Below, in pieces: positions 43,105 through 51,809 of a stretch of 64,000 nt of DNA. Location of the stretch: the NCBI RefSeq assembly GCF_000718635.1, contig NZ_JOBF01000024.1, positions 62,001 through 126,000 of the forward strand. Reading direction: 5' to 3'. Position numbers and translations under genes: made by a program. Under the pieces are notes generated by a model. It ran no database searches. It was not told where the DNA came from and was given only the letters and a program-made list of their open reading frames with translations. Origin of the DNA: Streptomyces varsoviensis (GTDB lineage: Bacteria; Actinomycetota; Actinomycetes; Streptomycetales; Streptomycetaceae). The stretch's first letter is position 1. Every line of letters begins with the position of its first letter.

Positions 43105-44417
43105 CTTCTTCCCCTCACCCGCCCCTTCCCGAGACCGGGGCTGCGCCCCTGGACCCCCATCGGCCTGCGGCCTCGTCCTCAAACGCCGGACGGGCTGAAC
43201 ACGGGGCACAGCCCTCCTTCCAGGAGATGTGGCGCGACCTGGCCCCCCTCGGCCGCCACGCGGCCACCGGCGGGTATCGCCGCCACGCCTGGACCCCGGC
43301 CGACGCCGACTGCCGCGCCTGGTTCGCGGCGCAGGCGGAGTCCCGCGGCCTGGCGTACGAGCTGGACCGCAACGGCAACCAGTGGGCGTGGCTCGGCGAC
43401 CCGGCGGCGGGCGACGCCGTCGTCACCGGCTCGCACCTGGACTCCGTCCCGGACGGCGGCGCCTTCGACGGGCCGCTCGGCGTCGTCTCCTCGTTCGCCG
43501 CGCTCGACGAACTCCGCCGGAGGGGAGCGGAGTTCGGCAAGCCGCTGGCCGTCGTCAACTTCGGCGACGAGGAGGGCGCCCGGTTCGGGCTCGCCTGCGT
43601 CGGCTCCCGGCTGAGCGCCGGACAGCTCACCGCCGAGCAGGCACGCGAGCTGCGCGACGCGGACGGCGTCTCGCTGCCGGAGGCGATGGAGCGCGCCGGG
43701 TACGACCCCGGGGCCATCGGCCCCGATCCCGAGCGGCTGGGGCGGATCGGCGCGTTCGTGGAGCTCCACGTCGAGCAGGGCCGGGCGCTGGACCTCTCCG
43801 GCGACGCGGTGGGCATCGCCTCCGCGATCTGGCCGCACGGCCGCTGGCGGTTCGACTTCCGGGGCGAGGCCAACCACGCGGGCACCACCCGCCTCGAAGA
43901 CCGCCGCGACCCGATGCTGACCTACGCCAACACGGTGCTCGCCGCCCGTAAGAAGGCCCGGCTCGCCGGGGCGCTCGCCACCTTCGGCAAGGTCGCCGTC
44001 GAGCCCAACGGCGTCAACGCCATCCCCTCCCTCGTCCGCGGCTGGCTCGACTCGCGCGCCGCCGACCAGGAGACCCTGGACCGCGTCGTCGCCGAGATCG
44101 AGCAGGCCGCCGCCGAGCGCGGCGCGCGCGACGGCGTGGACGTCTCGGTGGTCCGGGAGTCCTTCACCCCGGTCATCGAGTTCGGCCACGCCCTCCGCGA
44201 CGAGCTGTCCGCGCTTCTCGGCGGCAAGGCCCCCGTCCTCGCCACGGGCGCCGGACACGACGCGGGCATTTTGTCCGGTACGGTCCCCACCGCCATGCTG
44301 TTCGTACGGAACCCCACCGGCGTCTCGCACTCACCGGACGAAACCGCCGCCGAGGACGACTGCCTGGCCGGGGTGGCCGCACTCGCCGACGTACTGGAGG
44401 GCCTCGCGTGCAGGTGA
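43101..44417 (+). CDS. M20-family amidohydrolase, allantoate amidohydrolase-like
   Basis: A 438-residue dizinc amidohydrolase of the allantoate/N-carbamoyl-amino-acid group. Metal sites: [36 protein letters not shown] and [12 protein letters not shown] 43101 overlaps the hutU stop. Residues about 5-38 derive from an interspersed repeat (next entry); true homology starts near [15 protein letters not shown] (residue 39). Position between hutU and hutF suggests it acts in the histidine pathway, perhaps as the N-formylglutamate deformylase that follows HutF, since no hutG is seen. That is inference; ureide use remains possible. Confidence 0.85.
   Translation: MTSSPHPPLPETGAAPLDPHRPAASSSNAGRAEHGAQPSFQEMWRDLAPLGRHAATGGYRRHAWTPADADCRAWFAAQAESRGLAYELDRNGNQWAWLGDPAAGDAVVTGSHLDSVPDGGAFDGPLGVVSSFAALDELRRRGAEFGKPLAVVNFGDEEGARFGLACVGSRLSAGQLTAEQARELRDADGVSLPEAMERAGYDPGAIGPDPERLGRIGAFVELHVEQGRALDLSGDAVGIASAIWPHGRWRFDFRGEANHAGTTRLEDRRDPMLTYANTVLAARKKARLAGALATFGKVAVEPNGVNAIPSLVRGWLDSRAADQETLDRVVAEIEQAAAERGARDGVDVSVVRESFTPVIEFGHALRDELSALLGGKAPVLATGAGHDAGILSGTVPTAMLFVRNPTGVSHSPDETAAEDDCLAGVAALADVLEGLACR
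43107..43206. repeat. Interspersed Streptomyces-type repeat in hutU / amidohydrolase junction
   Basis: The segment includes CTTCCCGAGACCGGGGCTGC, then GACCCCCATCGGCCTGCGGC, then TCAAACGCCGGACGGGCTGA. From memory, these phrases form a repeat found many times in streptomycete chromosomes, usually between genes. Here it is read in frame as the N-terminal 35 residues of the amidohydrolase. The DNA encodes [20 protein letters not shown] and following residues, unlike the family. Confidence 0.6.
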
Positions 44418-45739
44418 CGTACTGGGCGGAACACGCCTGGCTGGAGACCCACGTCGAACCGGGCGTGACCATTGAGACCGCGGACGGCCGCGTCACGGCC
44501 GTGCGGAAGGGGGCCGACACCCCGCCGCCGGGCGCGGTCGTGCTGCGCGGCCTCACCCTCCCCGGCCTGGCCAACGCCCACAGCCACGCCTTCCACCGCG
44601 CCCTGCGCGCCACGGTCCAGGTGGGCTCCGGCACGTTCTGGACCTGGCGCGAGACCATGTACCAGACGGCCGCCCGGCTCACCCCGGACACGTACTTCGA
44701 CCTCGCGCGCGCCGTCTACGCCGAGATGGCGCTCGCCGGGATCAGTTGCGTCGGCGAGTTCCACTACCTGCACCACGCGCCCGGCGGCGCCCGCTACGAC
44801 GAGCCCAACGCGATGGGCGAAGCGCTGATCGCCGCCGCCGCCGAGGCCGGCATCCGCATCACCCTCCTCGACACCGCCTACCTCTCGTCCGGCTTCGGCG
44901 AACCGCCCAACCGCCACCAACTGCGCTTCAGCGACGGCACCGCCGACGCCTGGGCCGAGCGCGCCGCCGCCCTCAAGGCCCCCGCCCACGCCCGGATCGG
45001 CGCGGCCATCCACTCCGTACGAGCCGTGCCCGCCGCCGAGCTGCGCACCGTCGCCGACTGGGCGGCCGAGCGCTCCGCGCCGCTGCACGTCCACCTCTCC
45101 GAGCAGACCGCCGAGAACGACGCGTGCGCGCGGGCCCACGGCACCACCCCCGCCCGGCTCCTCGCGGACCACGGCGCGCTCGGCCCCCGTACCACCGCCG
45201 TGCACGCCACCCACCTGACCGACGAGGACATCGCCCTCCTCGGCTCCACCCGCACCGGCACCTGCATGTGCCCCACGACCGAACGCGATCTCGCCGACGG
45301 CATCGGCCCCGCCACCCGCCTCCAGCGGGCCGGCTCGGCACTGTCGCTGGGCAGCGACAGCCACGCCGTGATCGACATGTTCGAAGAGGCCCGCGCCATG
45401 GAGCTGGACGAGCGGCTGCGCACCCGCGCCCGCGGCCACTGGACGGCCGCCGCGCTGCTCCGCGCCGCCACCGCGGACGGGCACGCGGCCCTCGGCTGGC
45501 CCGACGCGGGCGAGATCGCGGTCGGATCGCTCGCCGACCTCGTGACCGTCGCCCTGGACACCGTCCGCACGGCGGGCCCGCTGCCCCGGCTCGGCGCGGA
45601 GACCGCGGTGTTCGCCGCGACCGCCGCCGACGTCCGCCATACGGTCGTGGGCGGGCGGCATGTCGTACGGGACGGGCAGCACACCAGCGTCCCGGACGTC
45701 CCCGCGGCCCTCGCGGAGGCCGTGGCGGCGCTGCGCTGA
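44408..45739 (+). CDS. hutF: Formimidoylglutamate deiminase
   Basis: A 443-residue amidohydrolase-superfamily enzyme that turns N-formimidoyl-L-glutamate into N-formyl-L-glutamate plus ammonia. Metal ligands: [10 protein letters not shown] (residues about 58-67), [14 protein letters not shown] and [14 protein letters not shown] 44408 overlaps the amidohydrolase gene by 10 bases and has GGAGG upstream. The presence of hutF shows the five-step histidine route with formylglutamate as intermediate. Full length. Confidence 0.93.
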   Translation: MQVTYWAEHAWLETHVEPGVTIETADGRVTAVRKGADTPPPGAVVLRGLTLPGLANAHSHAFHRALRATVQVGSGTFWTWRETMYQTAARLTPDTYFDLARAVYAEMALAGISCVGEFHYLHHAPGGARYDEPNAMGEALIAAAAEAGIRITLLDTAYLSSGFGEPPNRHQLRFSDGTADAWAERAAALKAPAHARIGAAIHSVRAVPAAELRTVADWAAERSAPLHVHLSEQTAENDACARAHGTTPARLLADHGALGPRTTAVHATHLTDEDIALLGSTRTGTCMCPTTERDLADGIGPATRLQRAGSALSLGSDSHAVIDMFEEARAMELDERLRTRARGHWTAAALLRAATADGHAALGWPDAGEIAVGSLADLVTVALDTVRTAGPLPRLGAETAVFAATAADVRHTVVGGRHVVRDGQHTSVPDVPAALAEAVAALR

Positions 45740-45759
45740 GACCCCCATGGGGCCCGGGA

Positions 45760-45945
45760 GCCGAGGAGCCGGGGAGTCGAGGAGCCGAGGAGCCAGGCGG
45801 TCCCGAAGGCCTGAAGTCCCGAAGCCCCGAAGCCGAGCGGCCGCGAAGCCCGAAGCCCCGAAGCCGAGCGGCCGCGAAGCCCCAAGCCCCGAAGCCGAGC
45901 GGCCGCGAAGCCCCCAAGCCCCAAGCCCCGAAGTCCAGGCGCCAC
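45760..45945. repeat. 31-bp tandem repeat between hutF and hutI
   Basis: GAAGCCGAGCGGCCGCGAAG begins at 45829, 45860 and 45891, a period of exactly 31 bp over three copies, with partial copies after. Before it lie shorter units of GAGGAGCC (45760-45795). The array fills nearly all of the 217-bp gap and ends just before the hutI ribosome binding site. Confidence 0.85.
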
Positions 45946-45956
45946 GGAGAGGAACC

Positions 45957-47135
45957 ATGACAACCCCCGCGTCCACCCTCATCACCGGCATCGCCGCGCT
46001 GGTCACCAACGACCCCGCCCTCGGCCGGGGGCCGCTCGGGCTGATCGAGGAGGCCGCCGTCGTCATCGCGGACGGCCGCTTCGCCTGGGTCGGCCGCGCC
46101 GCCGACGCGCCCGCCGCCGACGCCGTCCACGACGCGGGCGGCCGCGCCGCGCTGCCCGGCTTCGTGGACTCGCACTCCCACCTGGTCTTCGCCGGGGACC
46201 GGACGGCCGAGTTCAACGCCCGGATGTCGGGCCGGAGTTACAGCGCCGGCGGCATCCGCACCACCGTCGCCGCCACCCGCGCCGCCACCGACGAGGAGCT
46301 GGCGGCGGGGCTGGCGCGCTATCTGCGCGAGGCGCTGCGGCAGGGCACCACGACGATGGAGACCAAGTCCGGCTACGGCCTGAACACCGAGGACGAGGCC
46401 CGCGCGGTGCGCATCGCCGCCGCCCACACCGACGAGGTCACCTTCCTGGGCGCGCACATCGTCTCCCCGGACTACGCGGACGACCCGGCCGGGTACGTGG
46501 ACCTGGTCACCGGGCCGATGCTGGACGCCTGCGCCCCGTACGCCCGCTGGATCGACGTCTTCTGCGAGCAGGGCGCCTTCGACGCCGACCAGTCCCGCGC
46601 GATCCTCACCGCGGGCCGGGACAAGGGGCTGGGCGTACGCGTCCACGCCAACCAGCTCCACCACGGGCCGGGCGTCCAGCTCGCCGTCGAGCTCGGCGCG
46701 GCCTCCGCCGACCACTGCACCCACCTCGACGCGGCCGACCTCGACGCGCTCGCGAACAGCGACACCGTCGCGACGCTGCTGCCGGGCGCGGAGTTCTCCA
46801 CCCGCGCCGAGTGGCCCGACGCCCGCCGCATCCTCGACGCGGGCGCGACCGTGGCGCTGTCCACCGACTGCAACCCCGGCTCGTCGTTCACCAGCTCCAT
46901 GCCGTTCTGCGTCGCGCTGGCCGTACGCGACATGGGCATGACCCCCGACGAGGCAGTCTGGTCGGCCACCGCGGGCGGGGCCCGCGCCCTGCGCCGCAGC
47001 GACGTGGGCGCCGTCACCCCCGGCGCGGTCGCCGACCTCGCCCTCCTCGACGCCCCGAGCCATGTCCACCTCGCCTACCGGCCGGGGGTCCCGCTGGTCT
47101 CCGCGGTGTGGCACAAGGGAGAGCAGGCAGGGTAG
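45957..47135 (+). CDS. hutI: Imidazolonepropionase
   Basis: A 392-residue amidohydrolase-fold enzyme that opens the imidazolone ring to formimidoylglutamate, the step between HutU and HutF. Metal and substrate motifs: [15 protein letters not shown] (residues about 65-79), [32 protein letters not shown] and [13 protein letters not shown] 45957 follows GGAGAGGAACC. It is separated from hutF by the 31-bp repeats but should be in the same transcript. A strong terminator follows. Confidence 0.95.
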   Translation: MTTPASTLITGIAALVTNDPALGRGPLGLIEEAAVVIADGRFAWVGRAADAPAADAVHDAGGRAALPGFVDSHSHLVFAGDRTAEFNARMSGRSYSAGGIRTTVAATRAATDEELAAGLARYLREALRQGTTTMETKSGYGLNTEDEARAVRIAAAHTDEVTFLGAHIVSPDYADDPAGYVDLVTGPMLDACAPYARWIDVFCEQGAFDADQSRAILTAGRDKGLGVRVHANQLHHGPGVQLAVELGAASADHCTHLDAADLDALANSDTVATLLPGAEFSTRAEWPDARRILDAGATVALSTDCNPGSSFTSSMPFCVALAVRDMGMTPDEAVWSATAGGARALRRSDVGAVTPGAVADLALLDAPSHVHLAYRPGVPLVSAVWHKGEQAG

Positions 47136-47152
47136 AGCACGAGGGAACGGGC

Positions 47153-47198
47153 GAGGCCCCGGCTCGACAGCGGTGGAGTCCGCTGGAGCCGGGGCCTC
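47153..47198. terminator. Double-stem terminator between hutI and sigma gene
   Basis: GAGGCCCCGGCT pairs perfectly with AGCCGGGGCCTC, and the loop holds a second stem CAGCGG/CCGCTG. It is followed on the + strand by GAAGCCGTTTTCC. It should end both convergent transcripts. Confidence 0.8.
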
Positions 47199-47248
47199 GA
47201 AGCCGTTTTCCAGGGGGATGCCGACCCCCTGCTCGCTCCTACTCGCTG

Positions 47249-48244
47249 CTACTCATCGATCATCAGACCCTTGCGGAGCTTGACGAGCGTGCGGGAGAGC
47301 AGCCGGGAGACGTGCATCTGGGAGATGTTCAGCTCCTCGCCGATCTCGGACTGCGTCATATTGGCGACGAACCGCAGGGAGAGGATCTTCCGGTCGCGCG
47401 GCGGCAGTTCGGCGATGAGGGGCTTGAGCGACTCGACGTACTCGATGCCTTCGAGCCCGTGGTCCTCGTAGCCGATCCGGTCGGCGAGCGCGCCCTCGGT
47501 GTCGTCCTCCTCGGGCTGGGCGTCCAGCGAGCTCGCGGTGTACGCGTTGCTCGCGGCCATGCCCTCGACGACCTCCTCGTTGGTGAGGGAGAGCCGCTCG
47601 GCCAGCTCGCCCACGGTGGGCGCGCGGTCGAGCTTCTGGGCCAGCTCGTCGCCGGCCTTGGCGAGGTCGAGCCGGAGCTCCTGGAGCCGCCGGGGCACCC
47701 GCACCGACCAACTGGTGTCGCGGAAGAACCGCTTGATCTCGCCGACGATCGTCGGCATCGCGAAGGTGGGGAACTCGACGCCGCGGCTGAGCTCGAACCG
47801 GTCGATGGCCTTGATCAGACCGATGGTGCCGACCTGGACGATGTCCTCCATCGGCTCGCTGCGGGAGCGGAACCGGGAGGCGGCGAACTTCACGAGCGCG
47901 AGGTTCAGCTCGACCAGGGTGTTGCGTACGTAAGCGTGCTCGTGGGTGCCCTCCTCCAGCGATTCGAGGCGTTCGAAGAGGGTCTTGGACAGGGCCCGCG
48001 CGTCCACCGGTCCGACCTCGTCGTACGGGGGGATCTCGGGGAGCTCGTCGAGCGGTACGTCGCTGAGGGCGTCGGCTGTGTCAGCGGTGCCCGCGGTGTC
48101 GGGGGCGGCCGTATCAGCGGTGCGGGCCGCGTCGGCGGGGCCGGCGGCCGGGGCGGCCGGCGCGGCGCGGAGCTCGGGCGGGGGTGTCGACGAGGCGGTC
48201 TCCCGAGGAAAATCGGTGCGCAGTTCGTCGAGCCGGGGTGACAT
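47249..48244 (-). CDS. RNA polymerase sigma factor, SigB/SigF group (group 3)
   Basis: A 331-residue stress/sporulation-type sigma factor. Region 2 appears as LVELNLALVKFAASRFRSR ... IVQVGTIGLIKAIDRFELSRGVEFPTFAMPTIVGEIKRFFRD, region 3 as VPRRLQELRL ... PTVGELAERL, and region 4.2 as MTQSEIGEELNISQMHVSRLLSRTL. ATG 48244 is preferred because GGAGGACACC precedes it; two more ATGs lie upstream. Residues about 25-62 form an Ala/Pro/Thr/Asp repeat (ADTAAPDTAGTADTAD). STAS and HATPase genes just across the divergent region suggest control by partner switching. Resembles S. coelicolor SigI by position (memory). Confidence 0.93.
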   Translation of the reverse strand: MSPRLDELRTDFPRETASSTPPPELRAAPAAPAAGPADAARTADTAAPDTAGTADTADALSDVPLDELPEIPPYDEVGPVDARALSKTLFERLESLEEGTHEHAYVRNTLVELNLALVKFAASRFRSRSEPMEDIVQVGTIGLIKAIDRFELSRGVEFPTFAMPTIVGEIKRFFRDTSWSVRVPRRLQELRLDLAKAGDELAQKLDRAPTVGELAERLSLTNEEVVEGMAASNAYTASSLDAQPEEDDTEGALADRIGYEDHGLEGIEYVESLKPLIAELPPRDRKILSLRFVANMTQSEIGEELNISQMHVSRLLSRTLVKLRKGLMIDE

Positions 48245-48483
48245 GGTGTCCTCCATCATTCTCGGCATATGGCTGCCGAAGCCATGACCAGTTGCTGCGG
48301 TGTGCGGCGCCTCCAAAGCCGGCCGTGTTTGTCGTTCTTATTAGCCCTACCGGTCTTTACCTACCCATGGCAAGTGCGAGTTGTCCGTATTCGCCCGCAA
48401 ATGACGGATCTTTGGCTACCGGACGCGGTTTTGAAGGCGTAGGCTTCCCCAAGCGCCAGGCAAGCAACCGAGAAGGGGTGCGC

Positions 48484-48852
48484 ATGGACCGCGGGATGGT
48501 CGGCAGTGCAAGCAGGGGCCGGCTGCATGTCGGGGTTCGTCGGCATGGGGCCAGCGCGGTGCTGACCCCGGTGGGTGAGCTGGATCACCACACGGCCGAG
48601 CTGCTGCGCGAACCGCTGGAGAGCTGCGTGGACGAGGGGTGCTCGCGCCTTGTGGTCGACTGCTCGCGGCTGGAGTTCTGCGACTCCACCGGACTCAACG
48701 TGCTCCTCGGCGCCCGGCTCAAGGCCGAGGCGGCGGGCGGCGGGGTCCACCTCGCCGGGATGCTGCCGGTGGTCGCCAGGGTCTTCGAGATCACCGGCGC
48801 CGAGGCGGTCTTCACCGTCCACGAGACGCTCGAAGCCGCGCTCGCGGACTGA
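48484..48852 (+). CDS. Anti-sigma factor antagonist (STAS domain)
   Basis: A 122-residue STAS protein. The regulatory phosphorylation site is S68 in EFCDSTGLNVLL; the opening LTPVGELDHHTAELLREPL and closing ITGAEAVFTVHETLEAAL are typical. When unphosphorylated it should bind an anti-sigma kinase and free the sigma factor. ATG 48484 follows GAAGGGGTGCGC. Divergent from the sigma gene and followed by a HATPase gene. Confidence 0.92.
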   Translation: MDRGMVGSASRGRLHVGVRRHGASAVLTPVGELDHHTAELLREPLESCVDEGCSRLVVDCSRLEFCDSTGLNVLLGARLKAEAAGGGVHLAGMLPVVARVFEITGAEAVFTVHETLEAALAD

Positions 48853-49023
48853 GCGCCACCACTTCCGTCTCTCTGTGCAACCTGGGCGTTACCCGTGTCA
48901 CACGACCCGTATCGAAGAAGTGGGTGTTCTCACCGAGCGGACGGGCAGGAGAGACCTGAATCCGTTGAATGTGCCAGGTATCCGTCAGTCCTGTAATCGG
49001 TGAATCGGTGAGGTGAAGCGCTG

Positions 49024-49515
49024 ATGAGCACCACCCGGCCGTCCCCGCCGGGCGACCGTGGTCCGGAGCCGGGCGGCGCCGCTTCGGCCGCGGCCCCGTC
49101 CCCGGCCGGGCAGGTCCGCCGACTCCACCTCATCGGAGCCAGCGGGGCGGTTCCGCGCGCCCGCGACTTCACGCGCGAGGCGCTGCACGACTGGGGCTGG
49201 CTGCCCGCCGCCACCGCCGACCAGCGGGCCGCCGCCGAAGACGTCCTGCTGGTCGTCTCCGAGCTGGTCACCAACGCCTGCCTGCACGCGGAGGGCCCCG
49301 AGGAACTCAGGGTGGCCTGCAGCGGCAAGGTGCTCCGCCTGGAAGTCGTCGACCTGGGCTCCGGCACCCCCGCCCCCCGCACCCCCCACCGCGCCGGCCG
49401 CCCCGGCGGCCACGGCATGTTCATCGTCCAGCGCCTCTGCCTCGACTGGGGCGTGGTCCGCAACCCCGACACCGCCGGCAAAACCGTCTGGGCGGAGCTC
49501 GCGGCCCCGTCCTGA
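49024..49515 (+). CDS. HATPase-fold anti-sigma regulatory factor (RsbW-like)
   Basis: A 163-residue GHKL-fold ATP-binding protein. The N box is VVSELVTNACLHA with N84; the ATP lid contains RPGGHGMFIVQRL. The first 30 residues are a Pro/Gly/Ala-rich tail. Such proteins bind a SigB-type sigma factor and phosphorylate STAS antagonists. ATG 49024 follows GTGAGGTGAAGCG. It lies 171 bp after the STAS gene, so a three-part sigma switch is complete in this locus. Confidence 0.9.
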   Translation: MSTTRPSPPGDRGPEPGGAASAAAPSPAGQVRRLHLIGASGAVPRARDFTREALHDWGWLPAATADQRAAAEDVLLVVSELVTNACLHAEGPEELRVACSGKVLRLEVVDLGSGTPAPRTPHRAGRPGGHGMFIVQRLCLDWGVVRNPDTAGKTVWAELAAPS

Positions 49516-49845
49516 ACCCCGGCGCGGGCCCGAAGCGCTGTCCCGCGGGCCCGAGTGGCGTCGCGCGCCCGAGGCCCGGTGCCCGTTTCGCGTACGGCGC
49601 CGAGCCCTGGTTCCGCGTTCGCGCCCCGCTCCATGTCGTACCCGGTCAGCGGCCGTCCCGTGCCGCCTCTCCCCTACGTCCTCTCCCGCGCCCCCGTGGG
49701 CCCGTCGGGATCCGGCGTGTTCTTTGTCTTCCCTCTCCATGGTCCCCGGCGTACTGTCGGCGCCCGATCTGATGTGTCGTCAGTAACATTTTCCGGCGGC
49801 GCACGACGGGCGTTTGAGGAGTATTTGACGAGAGGGGAACCCGAC
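49516..49845. other. 330 bp leader region, no gene
   Basis: GC-rich and without a gene in its first 170 bp. Around 49765-49795 it is AT-richer (GATGTGTCGTCAGTAACATTTTCC) and probably holds the promoter of the LPQTG protein. The final part carries GAGAGGGG, the ribosome binding site for GTG 49846. Confidence 0.5.
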
Positions 49846-50610
49846 GTGTCCCACACGAAACGCCACTCCGTCGGCCGGAGCGGTGCGCTCGCGGTCGCGG
49901 CGGCGCTGGCCGGCGGGACAGTTCTGCTGGCCGCCCCCGCGGCGCACGCCGACACGGTCGACGTCGACTACCAGTGCAAGACACCGATCGGAAACAAGGG
50001 CGCGGTGTCGCCGATCGACATCAAGAGCGTGGCGAGCGGCGGCTCGTACAAGCTCACCATGTCCTTCCAGAAGGGCGTCTCCTCCAGCCCCATCGAACTC
50101 GGCAAGGGCGCGATGAAGCCAAGTGCGCTGATCAAGCTCGGCGGGGCGGAGACCGGCACCGTGGCCGTCACGGGTCCGCCCAACGACGCGGCGATACCGG
50201 CCAACACCGCCATCAAGATCAGTGACCTGTCGGGCACGTACACGCCGAAGAAGAGCGGCAAGGTCACCTTCACCGCCTCCACCCTCACCATCAAGGCGAT
50301 GGGCACGACCACCACCTGCACGCCGAACAACAACCCCAAGCCGTCGCTCACCCTCGACGTCAAGGGCGCGGGCGGCTCCACCGGCGGCTCGTCCGGCTCC
50401 GGCGCCACGGGCGGTTCCGGGGACACGGGCGGGTCGGGGGGTACGGGCTCCAGTTCCACAAGCGGGGCCGGCTCGACCGGCGGCGGCCAACTGCCGCAGA
50501 CCGGGCCCTCCGACAACGCGGTCGCCTTCGGCACGCTCGGCGGCACCGTGCTGCTCGCCGGGGTCGCCGGCACGCTATGGCTGACGCGACGTCAGAAGGC
50601 GGTTCGATAA
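49846..50610 (+). CDS. Sortase-anchored surface protein, LPQTG type
   Basis: A 254-residue exported protein. Signal peptide to about residue 36 (ending PAAHA). The mature domain (DTVDVDYQCKTPIGNKGAVSP ... MGTTTTCTPN, about 37-168) has two cysteines and a beta-rich pattern; a Gly/Ser/Thr-rich stalk follows. The C-terminus is QLPQTG, a hydrophobic segment (GTLGGTVLLAGVAGTLWL) and RRQK, the classic sortase signal. GTG 49846 follows GAGAGGGGAACC. The same domain recurs in the gene at 53131, so they are paralogues. Confidence 0.88.
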   Translation: MSHTKRHSVGRSGALAVAAALAGGTVLLAAPAAHADTVDVDYQCKTPIGNKGAVSPIDIKSVASGGSYKLTMSFQKGVSSSPIELGKGAMKPSALIKLGGAETGTVAVTGPPNDAAIPANTAIKISDLSGTYTPKKSGKVTFTASTLTIKAMGTTTTCTPNNNPKPSLTLDVKGAGGSTGGSSGSGATGGSGDTGGSGGTGSSSTSGAGSTGGGQLPQTGPSDNAVAFGTLGGTVLLAGVAGTLWLTRRQKAVR

Positions 50611-50855
50611 CGGTCCTTCGCCGACCGGCTGGTCGCTGAACAGGTCGGCCGGCGGAGTCACGGAACGCCCGGACCCCCACCACCACCGGGACCACCGCGA
50701 CACAACGAACATCGGTCACCCCCACCATCCGATACGACCCCGGCCGCATCCCCGGCTGCGGGCGGGACGGTGCGGGAAGCGGGGCGCGCAAGCCGCCCCA
50801 GCGCAGACGTCCCCCCCGTGCGCGCCATCGCGTACGAGCCGCAGGGAGCTCGCCC

Positions 50856-51809
50856 ATGCCGTCCCGTACTCGCAGCGCCCTCGTCGCGGCCGCCACCGCC
50901 GTGGCGCTGCTGGGCGCGCCCGCCGCGGCGACGGCCGCCGCGCCCGACGCCTGGACCGCCGCGCCCACGCCCGGCGGCGGAAGCGGAGCGGGCGCGTCCG
51001 GCCGGCCGTACTTCTATCTGGAGGGCGCGCCCGGCACCGTACTCACCGACAAGATCTCCATCACCAACCCCGGCGCCCGACCCCGCACCGTGCGGCTGCG
51101 CGGCACGGACGCCGACGGGGCCGAGAGCAGGGGCGGGGCAGGCGACGCCGGGGCGTGGCTCTCGCTCGCCTCGAAGACCGTCGAGGTCCCGCCGCACACC
51201 CGCGCCGACGTGCCGTTCACCGTGACCGTCCCGGCCGACGCGGTGCCCGGCGACCACCCCGGCGCGATCGTCGTGAGCGGCGACGGGCGGCGGGCCGGGG
51301 TGCGGCTCGCGCTGCGCGTCAGCGGGCCGACGCTCGCCGCGCTCTCCGTGGAGGACGTGCGCGTCACCGGCCGGGGCGCCGCCGCGCGCATCCGCTACGC
51401 GCTCGTCAACCACGGCAATGTCACCCTCACGCCGCGCCTCGCGGTCAGCGCCGACGGGATGTTCGGCGAGGTCCTGCGCCGCCCCGCCCGCACGCTCCCC
51501 GTCGAACTGCGGCCGGGGCAGCGGGTGCGGCTCTCGGAGAAGTGGGCGGACGCGCCCGCCTTCGACTCCGTGCGGGTGAAGCTCACCGCCACCGCGGGCG
51601 GCGGCGCGCACGCCACGGCCACCGCCGCCTACCGCGCCCTGCCCTGGGGCGGGGCGGCCGCCCTCGCCGCCGGCCTGTGCCTGGCGGGAGCGGTCTGGTT
51701 CGCGCGCCGCCGGCGCAGACGCGCACCGCCACCGGCCGGGGGACCGGCCGCCGAAGAGACGGGGGAGCGAGAGGAATTGGCCGGTACGGGGTCAGGAGCG
51801 AGAACGTGA
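50856..51809 (+). CDS. Secreted membrane-anchored beta-domain protein (DUF916/COG1470-like)
   Basis: A 317-residue exported protein. Signal peptide about 1-28 (VAAATAVALLGAPAAATA). Then two Ig-like beta domains: PYFYLEGAPGTVLTDKISITNPGARPRTVRLRGTDADG, and ISGP-like VSGPTLAALSVEDVRV with YALVNHGNVTLTP. A C-terminal membrane helix (ALAAGLCLAGAVWF) and basic RRRRRR stretch end it. It resembles the WxL-associated DUF916 proteins of Gram-positive cell surfaces. ATG 50856 follows GCAGGGAGCTCGCCC. It overlaps the next gene by GTGA. Confidence 0.8.
   Translation: MPSRTRSALVAAATAVALLGAPAAATAAAPDAWTAAPTPGGGSGAGASGRPYFYLEGAPGTVLTDKISITNPGARPRTVRLRGTDADGAESRGGAGDAGAWLSLASKTVEVPPHTRADVPFTVTVPADAVPGDHPGAIVVSGDGRRAGVRLALRVSGPTLAALSVEDVRVTGRGAAARIRYALVNHGNVTLTPRLAVSADGMFGEVLRRPARTLPVELRPGQRVRLSEKWADAPAFDSVRVKLTATAGGGAHATATAAYRALPWGGAAALAAGLCLAGAVWFARRRRRRAPPPAGGPAAEETGEREELAGTGSGART

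Noticed and set aside
45829..45925. CRISPR-like short regular repeats
   Set aside because: The 31-bp units are contiguous with no spacers and no cas genes; a simple tandem repeat.
43922..46216. 764-codon minus frame across hutF/hutI, and a 713-codon one at 44973-47114
   Set aside because: Shadows of hutF and hutI, extended by the repeats between them; no family features.
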